DNA of 48,503 bases, from contig JAGBDC010000034.1 of NCBI GenBank assembly GCA_017937705.1, positions 1 to 48,503 of the forward strand, read 5' to 3'. This DNA is from Alphaproteobacteria bacterium. GTDB taxonomy: Bacteria > Pseudomonadota > Alphaproteobacteria > RF32 > CAG-239. Of this stretch, positions 1 through 8,783 are shown in pieces (position 1 is the first letter of the stretch; each line of letters starts with the position of its first letter). The notes under the pieces were generated by a model. That model did no database searches. It was not told where the DNA came from and saw only the letters and a program-made list of their open reading frames with translations. A program made the translations under genes and the position numbers.

Positions 1-2
1 AA

Positions 3-863
3 AATATAAAATATAAATTTATTTCCCATAACTGTAACACGGCTCTAATCAATATCTTAAAAACTGCAAATAGCAATTTTTCGTCCGGTAACATAAAACC
101 TTTTATAACACCGGTAGAATATATTCAAGAATTGCAAGACAAAGACAAAATAAGCAACATAAGTATTGAACCATCAGTATCTCAAAAAAAAGCCATACAA
201 AAATTCGGATTAAATTATGTCGGAAACGCCCCAAAACCTATGCGATTTTCTTTTTCTCAAGATTTATCTAACAATATAAGCAATATAAATTTCAGTCCGG
301 TATATCAAGATATAAGAGATATTTCCAATGCTTATTTTCCCGATTTAGAAAGCAAAATGCTTGATTTATCGTTCAATTATTACAATGCAAAAAAGAAATT
401 TGTAATTGATAAAATTGATATATTAAAAATGCAATCCGTTATTGATTATCAAACGACAGGCAGCTTGTCTAAATATTTTCGTTTAGGTTTCGAGAACAAT
501 CAGTTTTCAAATAAAAATTCTATCAAACCAGTTGTAGAACTTGGATTGGGAATAGGAAAGAAAATTGCTTCAACCACTTTTTATATCTTACCTAAAATAG
601 GATATCACTATGATAATTTTTCAAATTTTTATATAAATCCTCAAGTCGGTTTTATATCAAGAATAAATGATAAAACAAAGCTTTTATTTTCTTATGAAAA
701 ATATTTTAACAGCAATAAAAATAACATCGGATTTGAAGAAAAATATAACTTGTATTTAGGCTATAAAATATTTGAAAATACTGAAATGTATATTGACTAC
801 TCCCATTTTTATAATGCCCGAAACAGTGAAGCACTAACAGCCGGTGTAACATTTCATTTTTAA
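3..863 (+). CDS. DUF4105-type envelope protein, C-terminal part (5' end outside window)
   Basis: The window opens inside this gene: the frame is open from base 3 with no stop, so the true start lies to the left. The first translated stretch (His-Asn-Cys-Asn-Thr-Ala-Leu, then Pro-Phe-Ile-Thr-Pro about 25 residues later) resembles the end of the DUF4105 / Lnb-type periplasmic domain, where a conserved Asn-Cys is expected. The remainder contains FSPVYQDIRD and KMLDLSFNYY, patterns I associate with the beta-strand-rich region that follows DUF4105, and ends in Phe-His-Phe, as outer-membrane barrels do. The likely role is an outer-membrane-linked hydrolase or assembly factor; the substrate is unknown. 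It converges on the hydrolase gene across a shared terminator. The family call is from memory of the pattern and is moderate; the barrel-like C-terminus is seen directly. Confidence 0.6.
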   Translation, partial: NIKYKFISHNCNTALINILKTANSNFSSGNIKPFITPVEYIQELQDKDKISNISIEPSVSQKKAIQKFGLNYVGNAPKPMRFSFSQDLSNNISNINFSPVYQDIRDISNAYFPDLESKMLDLSFNYYNAKKKFVIDKIDILKMQSVIDYQTTGSLSKYFRLGFENNQFSNKNSIKPVVELGLGIGKKIASTTFYILPKIGYHYDNFSNFYINPQVGFISRINDKTKLLFSYEKYFNSNKNNIGFEEKYNLYLGYKIFENTEMYIDYSHFYNARNSEALTAGVTFHF

Positions 864-866
864 AAA

Positions 867-902
867 ATATCCCGAAAATTGCTTTATCAATTTTCGGGGT
901 AT
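867..902. terminator. Bidirectional terminator between convergent genes
   Basis: A 15-bp stem (867-881 with 888-902, one G-T pair) around a 6-base loop, flanked by an A-run on the left. It sits 4 bases after the stop at 861-863 and before the end of the opposing gene at 930, so it can serve both strands. Confidence 0.85.
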
Positions 903-929
903 TTCTCATGTCCAAACTTTTGGAAATGT

Positions 930-1844
930 TCATTTTGGTGTGCCTTTTATAAAATTGAGCACATCACTCCATACTTTTTGTTTGCCTACTTCATTTAATA
1001 CTTCGTGTCTCATTTTCGGATAAATCAAAGAGCTTACATTTTGATACCCTACTTTGCGCATAAAATTAACCGCATTGTAAAATTTTTGCTCAGAAATCAT
1101 ACAAGCGTCATCGGAACCGGAAATAAAGAGAATGGGCATCGTCGGTTGAGAAACTTTCCACCCTTTGTGGCAATAGGTTTCTCCCATCATCTTCATAAGA
1201 TTGTTCGCTCCGTTCATTGTAAATCTGAAATTGCACAGAGGATTCTCTCGTGCACTTTTTCGCGCCTCAGGGTCGGAACAAGTCCAAGCCTGTGTTCCCT
1301 CTGATACAAACTTTTTGTTATAAACATCGGATGTAAACATCTGAATCAATTTAGAACGAGAACGACCAAAACCCGTTAAACAGGCAATTCCGGTCAAAAA
1401 ACGTCCGACAACAGATAATGGATTCCAACTGGGACTGCCGCAAACTATCAAACCGGACAAGGTTGAATCATTTTGCTTTGCATATACCCTCGCTGCTAAT
1501 GACCCCATACTGTGACCGAGAAGATAATAAGGTAATCCGCAAAATTCCTTTAGTCCCCAGTCAACTACGGTTTTGATGTCAGCAACAAGTGCCTTGTAGC
1601 CGCCCGAATAGAAATATCCGAGATCGTTTATATCCTTAACACTCTCTCCGTGGCCACGAAGATCGGCAGCGATACAAACAATACCATTATCCGAAAGAAA
1701 ATTCATTAGCGGTCTGAACCTTTCGTTACATCCACACATTCCATGCACAAGCTGAATAACGGCCAAAGGTTTATCCTTCGGTAGGCTTACCGCAACAGCA
1801 AGACTCAGGTCGTCATAACCTGATTTCAATGTGAAACTTTTCAT
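930..1844 (-). CDS. Alpha/beta hydrolase, lysophospholipase / monoglyceride-lipase-like
   Basis: A single-domain serine hydrolase of the alpha/beta fold (Hydrolase_4 / PldB-like), predicted to cleave an ester or acyl-glycerol. Visible features are the oxyanion-region VHGMCGCNERF near the N-terminus, ADLRGHGES, the nucleophile elbow GHSMGS, an acidic residue in ISGSDD, and a late RHEVLNE supplying the catalytic His. No signal peptide or membrane segment is evident from the chosen ATG at 1844. A longer frame upstream to a TTG at 1907 would add 21 residues, but the family normally begins just before the first strand, so the ATG is preferred; neither start has a good ribosome binding site. It is monocistronic, and its base composition looks slightly more GC-rich than its neighbours. 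The substrate cannot be told from sequence. Confidence 0.8.
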   Translation of the reverse strand: MKSFTLKSGYDDLSLAVAVSLPKDKPLAVIQLVHGMCGCNERFRPLMNFLSDNGIVCIAADLRGHGESVKDINDLGYFYSGGYKALVADIKTVVDWGLKEFCGLPYYLLGHSMGSLAARVYAKQNDSTLSGLIVCGSPSWNPLSVVGRFLTGIACLTGFGRSRSKLIQMFTSDVYNKKFVSEGTQAWTCSDPEARKSARENPLCNFRFTMNGANNLMKMMGETYCHKGWKVSQPTMPILFISGSDDACMISEQKFYNAVNFMRKVGYQNVSSLIYPKMRHEVLNEVGKQKVWSDVLNFIKGTPK

Positions 1845-1944
1845 AGGTAATAATTTATAAGTGATATTAGAATGAAATGATTGTAACAAAACAAGAAAAC
1901 ATGTCAATAAAAAAGGAAAACAAGATTTATCAGCTTTTCAATAC

Positions 1945-1989
1945 AACAAAAAACCGCCGAAACCGGCGGTTTTTAAGTGGCGGGAGTGA
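1945..1989 (-). repeat. Direct repeat copy 1: tRNA-Asp 3' end plus terminator
   Basis: Forty-five bases identical to 2168-2212, offset by 223 bp. It contains the last 12 bases of tRNA-Asp including the encoded CCA, then a CCGCCG / CGGCGG terminator hairpin. Bases on either side of the repeat differ between the two copies. Confidence 0.9.
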
Positions 1990-2145
1990 TGCTCGCTAAG
2001 TAAAAACAACCGATGCTCCGGTTGTTTTTGTCTGCAAGAGCAACGGAACATCTAAATGAGCAAGGGAGCGATAACGACCACAGCGAATGTAGATGCCGTT
2101 GTATAGCCTCGTACAATTTGCCGTCATCGGCAAATTGGCACTCCC
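1978..2145. mobile_element. Small hairpin-rich element bounded by inverted tRNA-Asp 3'-end sequence
   Basis: The left boundary reads as tRNA-Asp 3' end on the minus strand (GGGAGTG at 1982-1988); the right boundary reads as the same tRNA end on the plus strand (AGCCTCG at 2105-2111 and CACTCCC at 2139-2145, split by an inserted 10-bp hairpin). The two boundaries can pair as a closing stem. Inside are an 11-bp hairpin (2002-2029), a two-part stem CAACGG..CATCTA with TAGATG..CCGTTG, and the 10-bp hairpin at 2114-2137. The pairing is seen directly; that this is a mobile or regulatory unit is inference. A partial inverted duplication of the tRNA is the main alternative. Confidence 0.45.
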
Positions 2146-2167
2146 AAAAAACACTTTGATTACACAT

Positions 2168-2212
2168 AACAAAAAACCGCCGAAACCGGCGGTTTTTAAG
2201 TGGCGGGAGTGA
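2168..2212 (-). repeat. Direct repeat copy 2: tRNA-Asp 3' end plus terminator
   Basis: This copy is part of the intact tRNA-Asp gene and its own terminator (CCGCCG, 4-base loop, CGGCGG, flanked by A and T runs at 2171-2195). It is identical over 45 bases to 1945-1989. Confidence 0.9.
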
Positions 2213-2277
2213 CGAGGCTCGAACTCGCGACCTCCTGCGTGACAGGCAGGCGCTCTAACCAACTGAGCTACACCCCC
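2201..2277 (-). tRNA. tRNA-Asp (GTC)
   Basis: A full cloverleaf on the minus strand: a 7-bp acceptor stem starting GGGGGTG, a D-arm with AGCTCAGTTGG, anticodon stem CCTGC/GCAGG around loop CTGTCAC giving anticodon GTC, and a T-loop with GTTCGAG. The CCA end is encoded (2201-2203). It is followed directly by a terminator, and its 3' end is duplicated 223 bp downstream. Confidence 0.97.
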
Positions 2278-2292
2278 ACATAATTCGCTATC

Positions 2293-2321
2293 CTTATAAC
2301 CAACATTTTTTATATTTGCAA
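2293..2321 (-). promoter_or_regulatory. Promoter of tRNA-Asp
   Basis: The minus strand carries TTGCAA (2321-2316), a 17-base spacer and TATAAG (2298-2293), placing the start of transcription about 9 bases before the tRNA. Confidence 0.75.
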
Positions 2322-2394
2322 GTGTTTTTTTTATTTTTTTTCATTTTTTTTATAAAATTAACATTACCGTAATTTTTATCTGGTATTTTTTTAT

Positions 2395-2416
2395 ACGTTG
2401 TGCTAGAGTGCAACGT
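2395..2416. promoter_or_regulatory. Short inverted repeat upstream of M23 peptidase gene
   Basis: ACGTTG (2395-2400) and CAACGT (2411-2416) form a 6-bp inverted repeat about 35 bases before the start codon. It could be an operator or a small leader hairpin; nothing else supports a choice. Confidence 0.3.
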
Positions 2417-2448
2417 CGATAATTTTTTGATAATTAAAGGATAAAACT

Positions 2449-3843
2449 TTGGTTAAAAAGCTGATAAAACAAATATATCCCACAATTAAGAGCAAACAAT
2501 ATTGGGTTACATTTTGTTCTACATTTGCCATTGGATTGGCCATAATTTTAGTTATGTTCAATTATAGACCGGTAGAAGCTTCGATTTCTCCGGAAAAAAC
2601 TATTGAACAAATCAAAAACGAAGCTATTGAAAATTTTGAAGAAGAAACCGTTTTATCCGATAACGATACCAATTTAGATGCTGTTGAAGAAGCAAAAAAT
2701 ATCCAAATCGTCGAAATAAAATCGGGCGATACATTATTAAAAATGTTAACCGGATTAGGACTTGATTATAACGAAGCCAACAATATATTCCTTGCTACCA
2801 AAAAAGTTTTTGACCCCAGAGATTTGCGAGTTGGTCAAAAGTTTGAGATAGAGCTGTCAGAAGACGGCAAGTCAGTTATCTCTATGCGTTCAACTTTACG
2901 TACCAGCGAACATTTACAATTATCTCAAAATAACGAAGGTAAATATTCTGCACAAATCATTAAAGACGAGCTTATTTTAGAACTCCAGTCCGCTAAAGGA
3001 AAAATTAACGGAACCCTTTCTATTGCGATGAACAACAATGGTGTTCCAAAGAGTATTGTTGCCGATTTTATTAATATATATTCTTACAGCATAGATTTCC
3101 GTCGTGATGTAAAAAAAGGCGACAGCTACGAAATTATATATGAAAATTATATCACTCCTGAGGGAAAAATCGCTAAATATGGCAATATTATATATGCTGT
3201 TCTAAATCTTGGAAAAAGTAAAATAGAACTCTATCGTTTTAAGGATTCAAACGGAAATGTTGACTATTATGATGCTAAAGGTTTAGCTTTGAAAAAAACA
3301 TTAAGCCGCCGTCCAATGCAATATCAATCCGGTAGAATATCTTCATATTTCGGTCGTCGTCGTCACCCAATATACAAAGATATTCGAGTTCATTGGGGAA
3401 TTGATTACCCTGCTCCCAAAGGTTCTCATATTTACGCCGCCGGTGATGGTGTGATTCAAGTTGCTCAATACCGCAGCGGATATGGTAACTACATAAAAAT
3501 TCGTCATAACAGCGAATATAGCACCGCATACGGACACATGAACGGTTTTGCAAAAGGGATGAAACCGGGAACCAGAGTTAAACAAGGTCAAATTATCGGC
3601 TATGTAGGTTCTACCGGTCGTTCTACCGGACCACATTTACACTACGAAGTCATTAAAAACGGCAAACGTGTCAATCCACTGACAATCAAAGCATCTGCAT
3701 CTGAAAACTTGCGCGGACAAAAGCTGGCAAAATTCAAAAAAGAAGTTGCAAAAATTAATAGCACTTATGAAAAAATGCTGGCTAACAAGCAAAAAGAAGA
3801 AAAAATTGCCCAATCTCCGACTACCAACCCATCTGAGATTTAA
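2449..3843 (+). CDS. M23 family peptidoglycan metalloendopeptidase, membrane anchored
   Basis: A cell-wall hydrolase, predicted to cut peptide cross-links in the periplasm, MepM-like in layout. Residues about 18-39 form one membrane segment (uncleaved signal anchor). A LysM/OapA-like region with SGDTLLKML follows near residues 85-130. The C-terminal half is a lysostaphin-type domain with the zinc ligands in place: H315 and D319 in HWGID, H363 in GHM, and the HxH pair H396/H398. A Lys/Glu-rich tail ends the protein. The start is a TTG at 2449, preceded by AAAGGA at a spacing of about 7; no ATG lies before the anchor. The final 23 bases overlap the end of the opposing gene at 3821. Transcription is alone, on the plus strand, away from tRNA-Asp. 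Confidence 0.9.
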   Translation: MVKKLIKQIYPTIKSKQYWVTFCSTFAIGLAIILVMFNYRPVEASISPEKTIEQIKNEAIENFEEETVLSDNDTNLDAVEEAKNIQIVEIKSGDTLLKMLTGLGLDYNEANNIFLATKKVFDPRDLRVGQKFEIELSEDGKSVISMRSTLRTSEHLQLSQNNEGKYSAQIIKDELILELQSAKGKINGTLSIAMNNNGVPKSIVADFINIYSYSIDFRRDVKKGDSYEIIYENYITPEGKIAKYGNIIYAVLNLGKSKIELYRFKDSNGNVDYYDAKGLALKKTLSRRPMQYQSGRISSYFGRRRHPIYKDIRVHWGIDYPAPKGSHIYAAGDGVIQVAQYRSGYGNYIKIRHNSEYSTAYGHMNGFAKGMKPGTRVKQGQIIGYVGSTGRSTGPHLHYEVIKNGKRVNPLTIKASASENLRGQKLAKFKKEVAKINSTYEKMLANKQKEEKIAQSPTTNPSEI

Positions 3844-4258
3844 ATATTTCTTTATCAATTCCGTTGATTGTTAATATATCGGGATTTTTAATAATTTCCG
3901 GGAATTCGGTCATACGAAAAACACTTCGCTCATCTGCGCCATCAACAAATGCCGTCACATTACCGGAAGCACATTCTATATATCTCTTTGATGCCACTCG
4001 CCAAACCTCGGCAATTTTCTCCATATCATCATCATTTTGAGCATAATCTTCTAAATTAAGCTCAAGTAATGCTTTGCCACAAGGAGTATAATCAAGAATC
4101 GTCGATACCTTATTTTGAGCAACATATTCTTTGGCTTTAATTTTATTTTCTTTTGACGGTTGAAAACTTACTGAAAAAACTACTACACTGTCTTTTGAAG
4201 TTTGCACATCATAGGTTAAAGCAATTTCCATTGCTTTTCGCAATAATTCTTTATCCAT
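3821..4258 (-). CDS. Hypothetical protein coupled to clpB
   Basis: A 145-residue soluble protein that I do not recognise. There is no signal peptide, no membrane segment, and scattered acidic and Lys residues. Its ATG shares one base with the clpB stop codon (TAATG at 4260-4256), so translation is probably coupled to clpB and the two are one transcript. Its 3' end overlaps the M23 peptidase gene tail by 23 bases on the opposite strand. Context suggests expression under heat-shock control with ClpB, perhaps an accessory to the chaperone, but this is only inferred from the coupling. The coding call is firm because the frame is long, matches the regional codon use and has a defined start. Confidence 0.75.
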   Translation of the reverse strand: MDKELLRKAMEIALTYDVQTSKDSVVVFSVSFQPSKENKIKAKEYVAQNKVSTILDYTPCGKALLELNLEDYAQNDDDMEKIAEVWRVASKRYIECASGNVTAFVDGADERSVFRMTEFPEIIKNPDILTINGIDKEIFKSQMGW

Positions 4259-6813
4259 TATATTTTCTCTATATCCAGTTCGTTATCTTTGACAACAATA
4301 CTTGCCGTATCATTATCTGCTATATCTCCATTCAAAATTTTTAAGGCAAGTTTATTTTCTATCTGTGTTTTTATCAAACGTTTCAACGGACGAGCTCCGA
4401 AAATTTCATCATATCCGTTTTCTGAAATCCACGATACCGCAGCATCACTAAAATACAACTTAATATTTCGTTCTTCTAATCTTTTTTCAATATTATGCAG
4501 TTGTATTTTTGCAATTTGACGAATATCCTCTTTACCCAACTTATGAAACATACTTATTTCATCTATTCGATTGATAAATTCAGGACGGAATGCCGTTTTA
4601 ACAACATTCATAACGTCTTCTTTGTTGCCACCACGCATCAAAATATCCGAACCTAAATTGGATGTCATAATTATTATGGTATTTTTGAAATCAACCGTAC
4701 GTCCTTTGCTATCGGTTAAACGTCCGTCATCAAGAACCTGCAACAATATATTAAATACATCGGGATGCGCCTTCTCAACTTCGTCAAACAGCAAAACTTG
4801 ATAAGGGCGACGACGAACAGATTCGGTCAAAGCTCCACCCTCTTCATATCCTACATAACCGGGAGGAGAACCGATAAGACGAGCAACCGCATGCTTTTCC
4901 ATATATTCCGACATATCAATTCTAAACATTGCGTTTTCATCATTAAACAGAAACTCGGCCAATGCTTTACTCAATTCGGTTTTACCGACACCGGTCGGAC
5001 CTAAAAATAAAAACGATCCGATTGGTTGTTTATGATCACTAATTCCGGCACGAGAGCGACGAACCGCATTGGAAACCGCCGAAATGGCATCTTTTTGTCC
5101 GACAACTCGTTGAGATAAAAATTCTTCCATACGTAGCAACTTATCTTTTTCGCCTTCCAACATTTTATCTACCGGAATCCCCGTCCATTTAGAAATAACT
5201 TCGGCTATTGCCGTGTCGGTCACCACCTGTTCCGTTTCATTTTTTTGCTCTTCCGCCAAATTTTCAAGCTCTTTTAATTTCTTTTCTAATTGCGGAATCT
5301 CCCCATATTGCAACTGACCGGCTTTTTCAAATTGTCCATTTCTTTGGGCTATCATTACTTCTATTTTAGCTTTGTCCAGCTTGTCTTTTACATCTGTCAA
5401 ATCAGCCAATGCCTGCTTTTGCGAAAACCACTTTTCAGACAATCTTTTAGCTTTTTCTTCTTCATCCGCAATATCTTTTTCTATCTCTTGCAGACGTTTT
5501 TTGGATTGTTCATCTTTTTCTTTTTTCAAGGCTTCTCTTTCGATTTTAAGCTGCAATATTTTTCTATCCAAACTATCTAATTCCTCCGGTTTAGAATCTA
5601 TTGCCATTCTTAAAGCACTGGCGGCCTCATCCATTAAGTCTATTGCCTTGTCCGGTAAAAATCTGTCACTGATATATCTATCAGACAATGTCACCGCAGA
5701 AATTAGAGCACTGTCCGAAATTCTGACTCCATGATGCAGTTCAAACTTTTCTTTAATTCCTCGTAAAATGGATATACTTTCTTCAATTCCGGGTTCTGCA
5801 ACAAAAACCGGTTGGAAACGTCGAGCCAAAGCAGCATCTTTTTCAACATACTTTTTATATTCATTTAATGTTGTTGCCCCCAAACAATGCAGTTCACCTC
5901 TGGCTAAAGCAGGTTTTAATAAATTAGAGGCATCCATAGAACCTTCACTTGCTCCGGCACCGACAATTGTATGCATTTCATCAATAAACAAAATTATTTG
6001 TCCTTCCGATGCTTCTACATCTTTTAAAACTGCTTTTAAGCGTTCTTCAAACTCACCTCTGAACTTTGCTCCGGCAATCAATGCTCCCATATCAAGAGCT
6101 AATAACCTTTTTCCTTTTAGACTTTCCGGAACATCATTATTGATAATACGCATTGCCAAGCCTTCAACAATTGCTGTTTTTCCTACTCCCGGTTCTCCGA
6201 TAAGAACCGGATTATTTTTGGTTCTGCGTGATAAAACTTGAACCGAACGGCGAATTTCATTATCTCTACCGATGACCGGATCAAGTTTTCCTTCTTTCGC
6301 TTTGGCCGTAATATCTATTGCATATTTTTTTAGAGCTTCAAAATTATCTTCGGCATTTATACTATCAGCTAAACGTCCTTGACGATAATCAGAAATAACC
6401 TGATTCATTTTTTGCGGATTGATGTCATTATTTTTCAAAATATTATATGCTTCATTTCCGGCTGTTGTTACTAATGCTTGCAACAAACGCTCTACCGTAA
6501 CATATTTATCGTTAGCTTTATCGGCAATTTTTTCCGCAGATAGTGTAACGGCAGAAAAATCTTGTGAAGCAACAGTTTGAACATTACCGGACACTTGCGG
6601 AATTTTTGAAAAAGCATCATTCACATCATTTTTAAGACGGTTGATATTTCCACCGGATTGTGTAATTATTTTTTCTATTACATTATCATTTTCATCAAGC
6701 ATGGCTTTTAGTATATGAAGTGCCGTAATATACTGATGTTGAGATGCAATTGCATTATTAATTGCTGTTTTAATAAGTTCTTGAGAACGAGTAGTAAACT
6801 TTTCCGAATTCAT
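4258..6813 (-). CDS. clpB: ATP-dependent disaggregase chaperone ClpB
   Basis: A Hsp100 ring ATPase that works with DnaK to pull polypeptides out of aggregates in the cytosol. Domains in order: Clp N-terminal repeat domain (about 1-145), first AAA+ module with Walker A GEPGVGKT (about 206-213), the long coiled-coil middle domain rich in Lys/Glu (about 405-520) that separates ClpB from ClpA, second AAA+ module with GPTGVGKT (about 604), and a C-terminal D2-small domain. The length of 851 residues is normal. The start is the ATG at 6813 with AGGAGAT 7 bases upstream; the longer frame to 6876 runs into the rplL terminator and is not used. A heat-shock-type promoter lies at 6836-6865. It occupies the place where rpoB usually follows rplL. 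Confidence 0.97.
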   Translation of the reverse strand: MNSEKFTTRSQELIKTAINNAIASQHQYITALHILKAMLDENDNVIEKIITQSGGNINRLKNDVNDAFSKIPQVSGNVQTVASQDFSAVTLSAEKIADKANDKYVTVERLLQALVTTAGNEAYNILKNNDINPQKMNQVISDYRQGRLADSINAEDNFEALKKYAIDITAKAKEGKLDPVIGRDNEIRRSVQVLSRRTKNNPVLIGEPGVGKTAIVEGLAMRIINNDVPESLKGKRLLALDMGALIAGAKFRGEFEERLKAVLKDVEASEGQIILFIDEMHTIVGAGASEGSMDASNLLKPALARGELHCLGATTLNEYKKYVEKDAALARRFQPVFVAEPGIEESISILRGIKEKFELHHGVRISDSALISAVTLSDRYISDRFLPDKAIDLMDEAASALRMAIDSKPEELDSLDRKILQLKIEREALKKEKDEQSKKRLQEIEKDIADEEEKAKRLSEKWFSQKQALADLTDVKDKLDKAKIEVMIAQRNGQFEKAGQLQYGEIPQLEKKLKELENLAEEQKNETEQVVTDTAIAEVISKWTGIPVDKMLEGEKDKLLRMEEFLSQRVVGQKDAISAVSNAVRRSRAGISDHKQPIGSFLFLGPTGVGKTELSKALAEFLFNDENAMFRIDMSEYMEKHAVARLIGSPPGYVGYEEGGALTESVRRRPYQVLLFDEVEKAHPDVFNILLQVLDDGRLTDSKGRTVDFKNTIIIMTSNLGSDILMRGGNKEDVMNVVKTAFRPEFINRIDEISMFHKLGKEDIRQIAKIQLHNIEKRLEERNIKLYFSDAAVSWISENGYDEIFGARPLKRLIKTQIENKLALKILNGDIADNDTASIVVKDNELDIEKI

Positions 6814-6835
6814 CTTGATATCTCCTATATGTAAT

Positions 6836-6865
6836 ATATAGTTAACGACAAATTGCAAAATCAAG
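6836..6865 (-). promoter_or_regulatory. Heat-shock (RpoH-type) promoter of clpB
   Basis: The minus strand shows CTTGAT (6865-6860), an 18-base spacer and CTATAT (6841-6836). This fits the alphaproteobacterial heat-shock pattern CTTG-N17/18-CTATAT as I recall it, and the predicted start lies about 16 bases before the clpB ATG, right after the rplL terminator. Confidence 0.65.
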
Positions 6866-6874
6866 TAGCCAAAC

Positions 6875-6907
6875 AAAAAAACCTCTCCGTTTCCGAAGAG
6901 GTTTTTT
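6875..6907 (-). terminator. Terminator of the rplJ-rplL transcript
   Basis: Stem AAAAAACCTCT / AGAGGTTTTTT (6876-6886 with 6897-6907) with a T-run on the minus strand. It isolates clpB from the ribosomal block. Confidence 0.85.
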
Positions 6908-6929
6908 AATACCTTACATTAAATTGAAA

Positions 6930-7298
6930 TTACTTCAATTCAACTTTAGCACCAGCGTCTTCAAGTTTCTTCTTGATTTCTTCAGCTTCAGCCTTAGGAG
7001 CATTTTCCTTAATAGTTTTAGGAGCACCATCAACTAAATCTTTAGCTTCTTTCAAGCCTAATTGAGTGATAGCACGGATTTCTTTAATAACATTGATTTT
7101 GTTATCACCGGCAGCAACCAAAACTACTTCGAATTCATCTTTTTCTTCAGCAGCGGCAGCACCAGCACCCGGAGCAGCTACAGCAACAGCAGCGGCAGCA
7201 GAAACGCCCCATTTTTCTTCTAACATTTTTGAAAGATCAGCAGCTTCCATAACAGTCAAAGCTGACAATTCATCTACTAACTTGGCTAAATCGGCCAT
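6930..7298 (-). CDS. rplL: 50S ribosomal protein L7/L12
   Basis: The stalk protein of the large ribosomal subunit, which recruits translation GTPases. The 122 residues show the N-terminal dimerisation helix ([20 protein letters not shown]), the Ala/Gly-rich hinge near residues 33-52, and the C-terminal factor-binding domain with KINVIKEIR and [13 protein letters not shown]. The start is an ATG with GGAGA at good spacing. It lies 60 bases after rplJ and ends at a strong terminator, so rpoB/rpoC are not co-transcribed with it here, unlike in most bacteria. Control should be through the L10 leader upstream of rplJ. Confidence 0.98.
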   Translation of the reverse strand: MADLAKLVDELSALTVMEAADLSKMLEEKWGVSAAAAVAVAAPGAGAAAAEEKDEFEVVLVAAGDNKINVIKEIRAITQLGLKEAKDLVDGAPKTIKENAPKAEAEEIKKKLEDAGAKVELK

Positions 7299-7358
7299 TT
7301 TTTTTCTCCATAAATAAATTAAATCTTGTTTTATAAAAAACTACAACACACACAGCAA

Positions 7359-7841
7359 TTAAGCTGCTTCTTTTTCTGAATAAGCTTTGGTAACACGAGC
7401 CAATTGAGCACCCGGAGCTTGCAAAAGACCAATAATCTTTGCACGCAATTCGTCGAGAGACGGGATGCTTGCCAATGTTTTGATTTCGTCGATTGACAAT
7501 ACACCGGTACTTAAAGCACCACCAACGATAACCAATTTCTCATTACCTTTTGCGAATTCTACACAAGCTTTACAAGCAGAAATCGGATCATTGGCGAATG
7601 CAATAGCAGTCGGACCTTTGAACAAATCTTCAAGACCTGCAAATTTTGTATCTTTCAGAGCCAGACGTGTGATGCGATTTTTAGTAACTCTGAAACCAGC
7701 TCCGGCTTTGCGGATGTTGTCACGCAATTCTGATACTTCTGCAACTGTCAATCCCTTATAGTGAGAGATTACAATTGACTCAGAATCATTGAACAACTGC
7801 TTTAATTCTTCGAGCAACTGTACTTTTTCATCACGATTCAC
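7359..7841 (-). CDS. rplJ: 50S ribosomal protein L10
   Basis: The stalk base protein, which binds 23S rRNA and carries L7/L12 dimers. The length (160) is normal for the family. The N-terminal rRNA-binding region contains VISHYKGLTVAEVSELR and RVTKNRITRLAL, and the C-terminal helix that holds L7/L12 ends in Lys-Glu-Ala-Ala. The start is a GTG at 7841 with GGAGAT 6-8 bases upstream; no ATG fits. A 254-base untranslated gap separates it from rplA and holds an L10-type leader, so L10 probably represses its own synthesis and that of L7/L12. Confidence 0.98.
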   Translation of the reverse strand: MNRDEKVQLLEELKQLFNDSESIVISHYKGLTVAEVSELRDNIRKAGAGFRVTKNRITRLALKDTKFAGLEDLFKGPTAIAFANDPISACKACVEFAKGNEKLVIVGGALSTGVLSIDEIKTLASIPSLDELRAKIIGLLQAPGAQLARVTKAYSEKEAA

Positions 7842-7894
7842 TTTTCTATCTCCAAATTAAACATTGCATAAACAATGTTTGATTTCACAATTCT

Positions 7895-8050
7895 ACCACT
7901 GCAAGCAGTGGCAAGGTTAATCTGTCCGGGAGAAAAAATTAAGAAATTTTATTAACTCCGTCTATGCAGGATATTTAAGGTTGCCCGCCTGCAGTCTTGG
8001 ACAGTTTCTCGGATATTTCCGAGATTGCGGGACGGACGAAAGTCCGTCCC
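7895..8050 (-). promoter_or_regulatory. L10 leader (autoregulatory mRNA structure upstream of rplJ)
   Basis: The rplA-rplJ gap is rich in pairing on the minus strand: a 9-bp GGGACGGAC stem (8050-8042 with 8037-8029), a CTCGGAAATATCCGAG hairpin, then GCAGGCGGGCAACC and CTGCATAGACGG, motifs I recognise from proteobacterial L10 leaders, and a CCACTGC/GCAGTGG hairpin near 7897-7911 close to rplJ. The L10-(L12)4 complex is known to bind such leaders. The first hairpin may instead be an attenuator after rplA. Confidence 0.6.
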
Positions 8051-8095
8051 AAACTCTTTAATCTCTAACTTTTACAATCAAGCAAGAGCCGATTA

Positions 8096-8779
8096 TTAAA
8101 GATTAGAAAGATCAACATGCACACCAGCGCCCATTGTAGAGCTGATGCAAATTTTCTTCATATAAGTACCTTTAGCACCTGAAGGTTTAGCTTTTATGAT
8201 TGCATCAATCAAAGTTTTTGCATTTTCATAAATAGCTTCTTCGCTAAAGCTTACTTTACCGATACCGGCATGAACAATACCTGTTTTTTCTGCACGATAT
8301 TGAACTTCACCGGCCTTAGCTTTTTTAACAGCTCCGGCAACATCCATGGTAACAGTACCCAATTTTGGGTTTGGCATTAAGCCTTTAGGTCCCAAAATAC
8401 GAGCAACACGACCAGCCATACCCATCATATCAGGAGTAGCGATACAACGATCAAAATCAACCTTTCCTGAAAGGATAGAGTCGATTAAGTTTTCTGCACC
8501 AACAATATCTGCACCTGCAGCCTTAGCTTCATCAGCTTTTTCGCCTTGAGCCAAAACAGCTACACGAACAGTTTTACCGGTACCGTTTGGTAAAGAGCAT
8601 ACACCTCTTACCATTTGATCGGCATATTTCGGATCAACACCAAGATTGATAGCCATATCAACAGTTTCATCAAATTTGGCATTTGCATTTTCTTTAACAA
8701 GTTTAACAGCTTCTTTCAAAGAATAGAGCTTTGACTTGTCAATAGTTTTATAGATATTAGCAATTCTCTTTCCTGTCAT
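8096..8779 (-). CDS. rplA: 50S ribosomal protein L1
   Basis: L1 stalk protein that helps release deacylated tRNA from the ribosome, and a translational repressor of its own operon. The 227 residues are normal. Recognisable stretches include [20 protein letters not shown], the central domain [21 protein letters not shown], and the C-terminal [23 protein letters not shown] start, with GGAG upstream inside the 4-base gap after rplK, so the two genes form one unit. A candidate L1-binding hairpin lies before rplK. Confidence 0.98.
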   Translation of the reverse strand: MTGKRIANIYKTIDKSKLYSLKEAVKLVKENANAKFDETVDMAINLGVDPKYADQMVRGVCSLPNGTGKTVRVAVLAQGEKADEAKAAGADIVGAENLIDSILSGKVDFDRCIATPDMMGMAGRVARILGPKGLMPNPKLGTVTMDVAGAVKKAKAGEVQYRAEKTGIVHAGIGKVSFSEEAIYENAKTLIDAIIKAKPSGAKGTYMKKICISSTMGAGVHVDLSNL

Positions 8780-8783
8780 TGTC

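Larger units (their letters stand above)
1845..2200. other. Gap between hydrolase gene and tRNA-Asp, holding the tRNA-linked element
   Basis: No convincing protein gene. It contains two exact copies of a terminator-plus-tRNA-end segment (1945-1989 and 2168-2212) and between them a hairpin-rich stretch with stems at 2002-2012/2019-2029 and 2114-2123/2128-2137. Open frames here are read-through of the tRNA and the repeat. Confidence 0.8.

Noticed and set aside
706-933. 75-codon minus-strand frame over the end of the first gene
   Set aside because: It spans the bidirectional terminator and lies opposite a convincing coding frame.
1973-2262. Two overlapping minus-strand frames of 64 and 88 codons over tRNA-Asp and the repeat
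   Set aside because: They read through the tRNA gene and its terminator; the peptide pattern is the translation of a tRNA.
5290-6241. Long plus-strand frames (up to 157 codons) inside clpB
   Set aside because: They are opposite-strand shadows of a strongly conserved gene, with no start signals.
6814-6876. Extended N-terminus of ClpB
   Set aside because: It includes the heat-shock-type promoter and the rplL terminator; the ATG at 6813 has the binding site and fits the family start.
7141-7200. Repetitive GCA-rich stretch in rplL as a possible repeat element
   Set aside because: It is the normal alanine-rich hinge of L7/L12.
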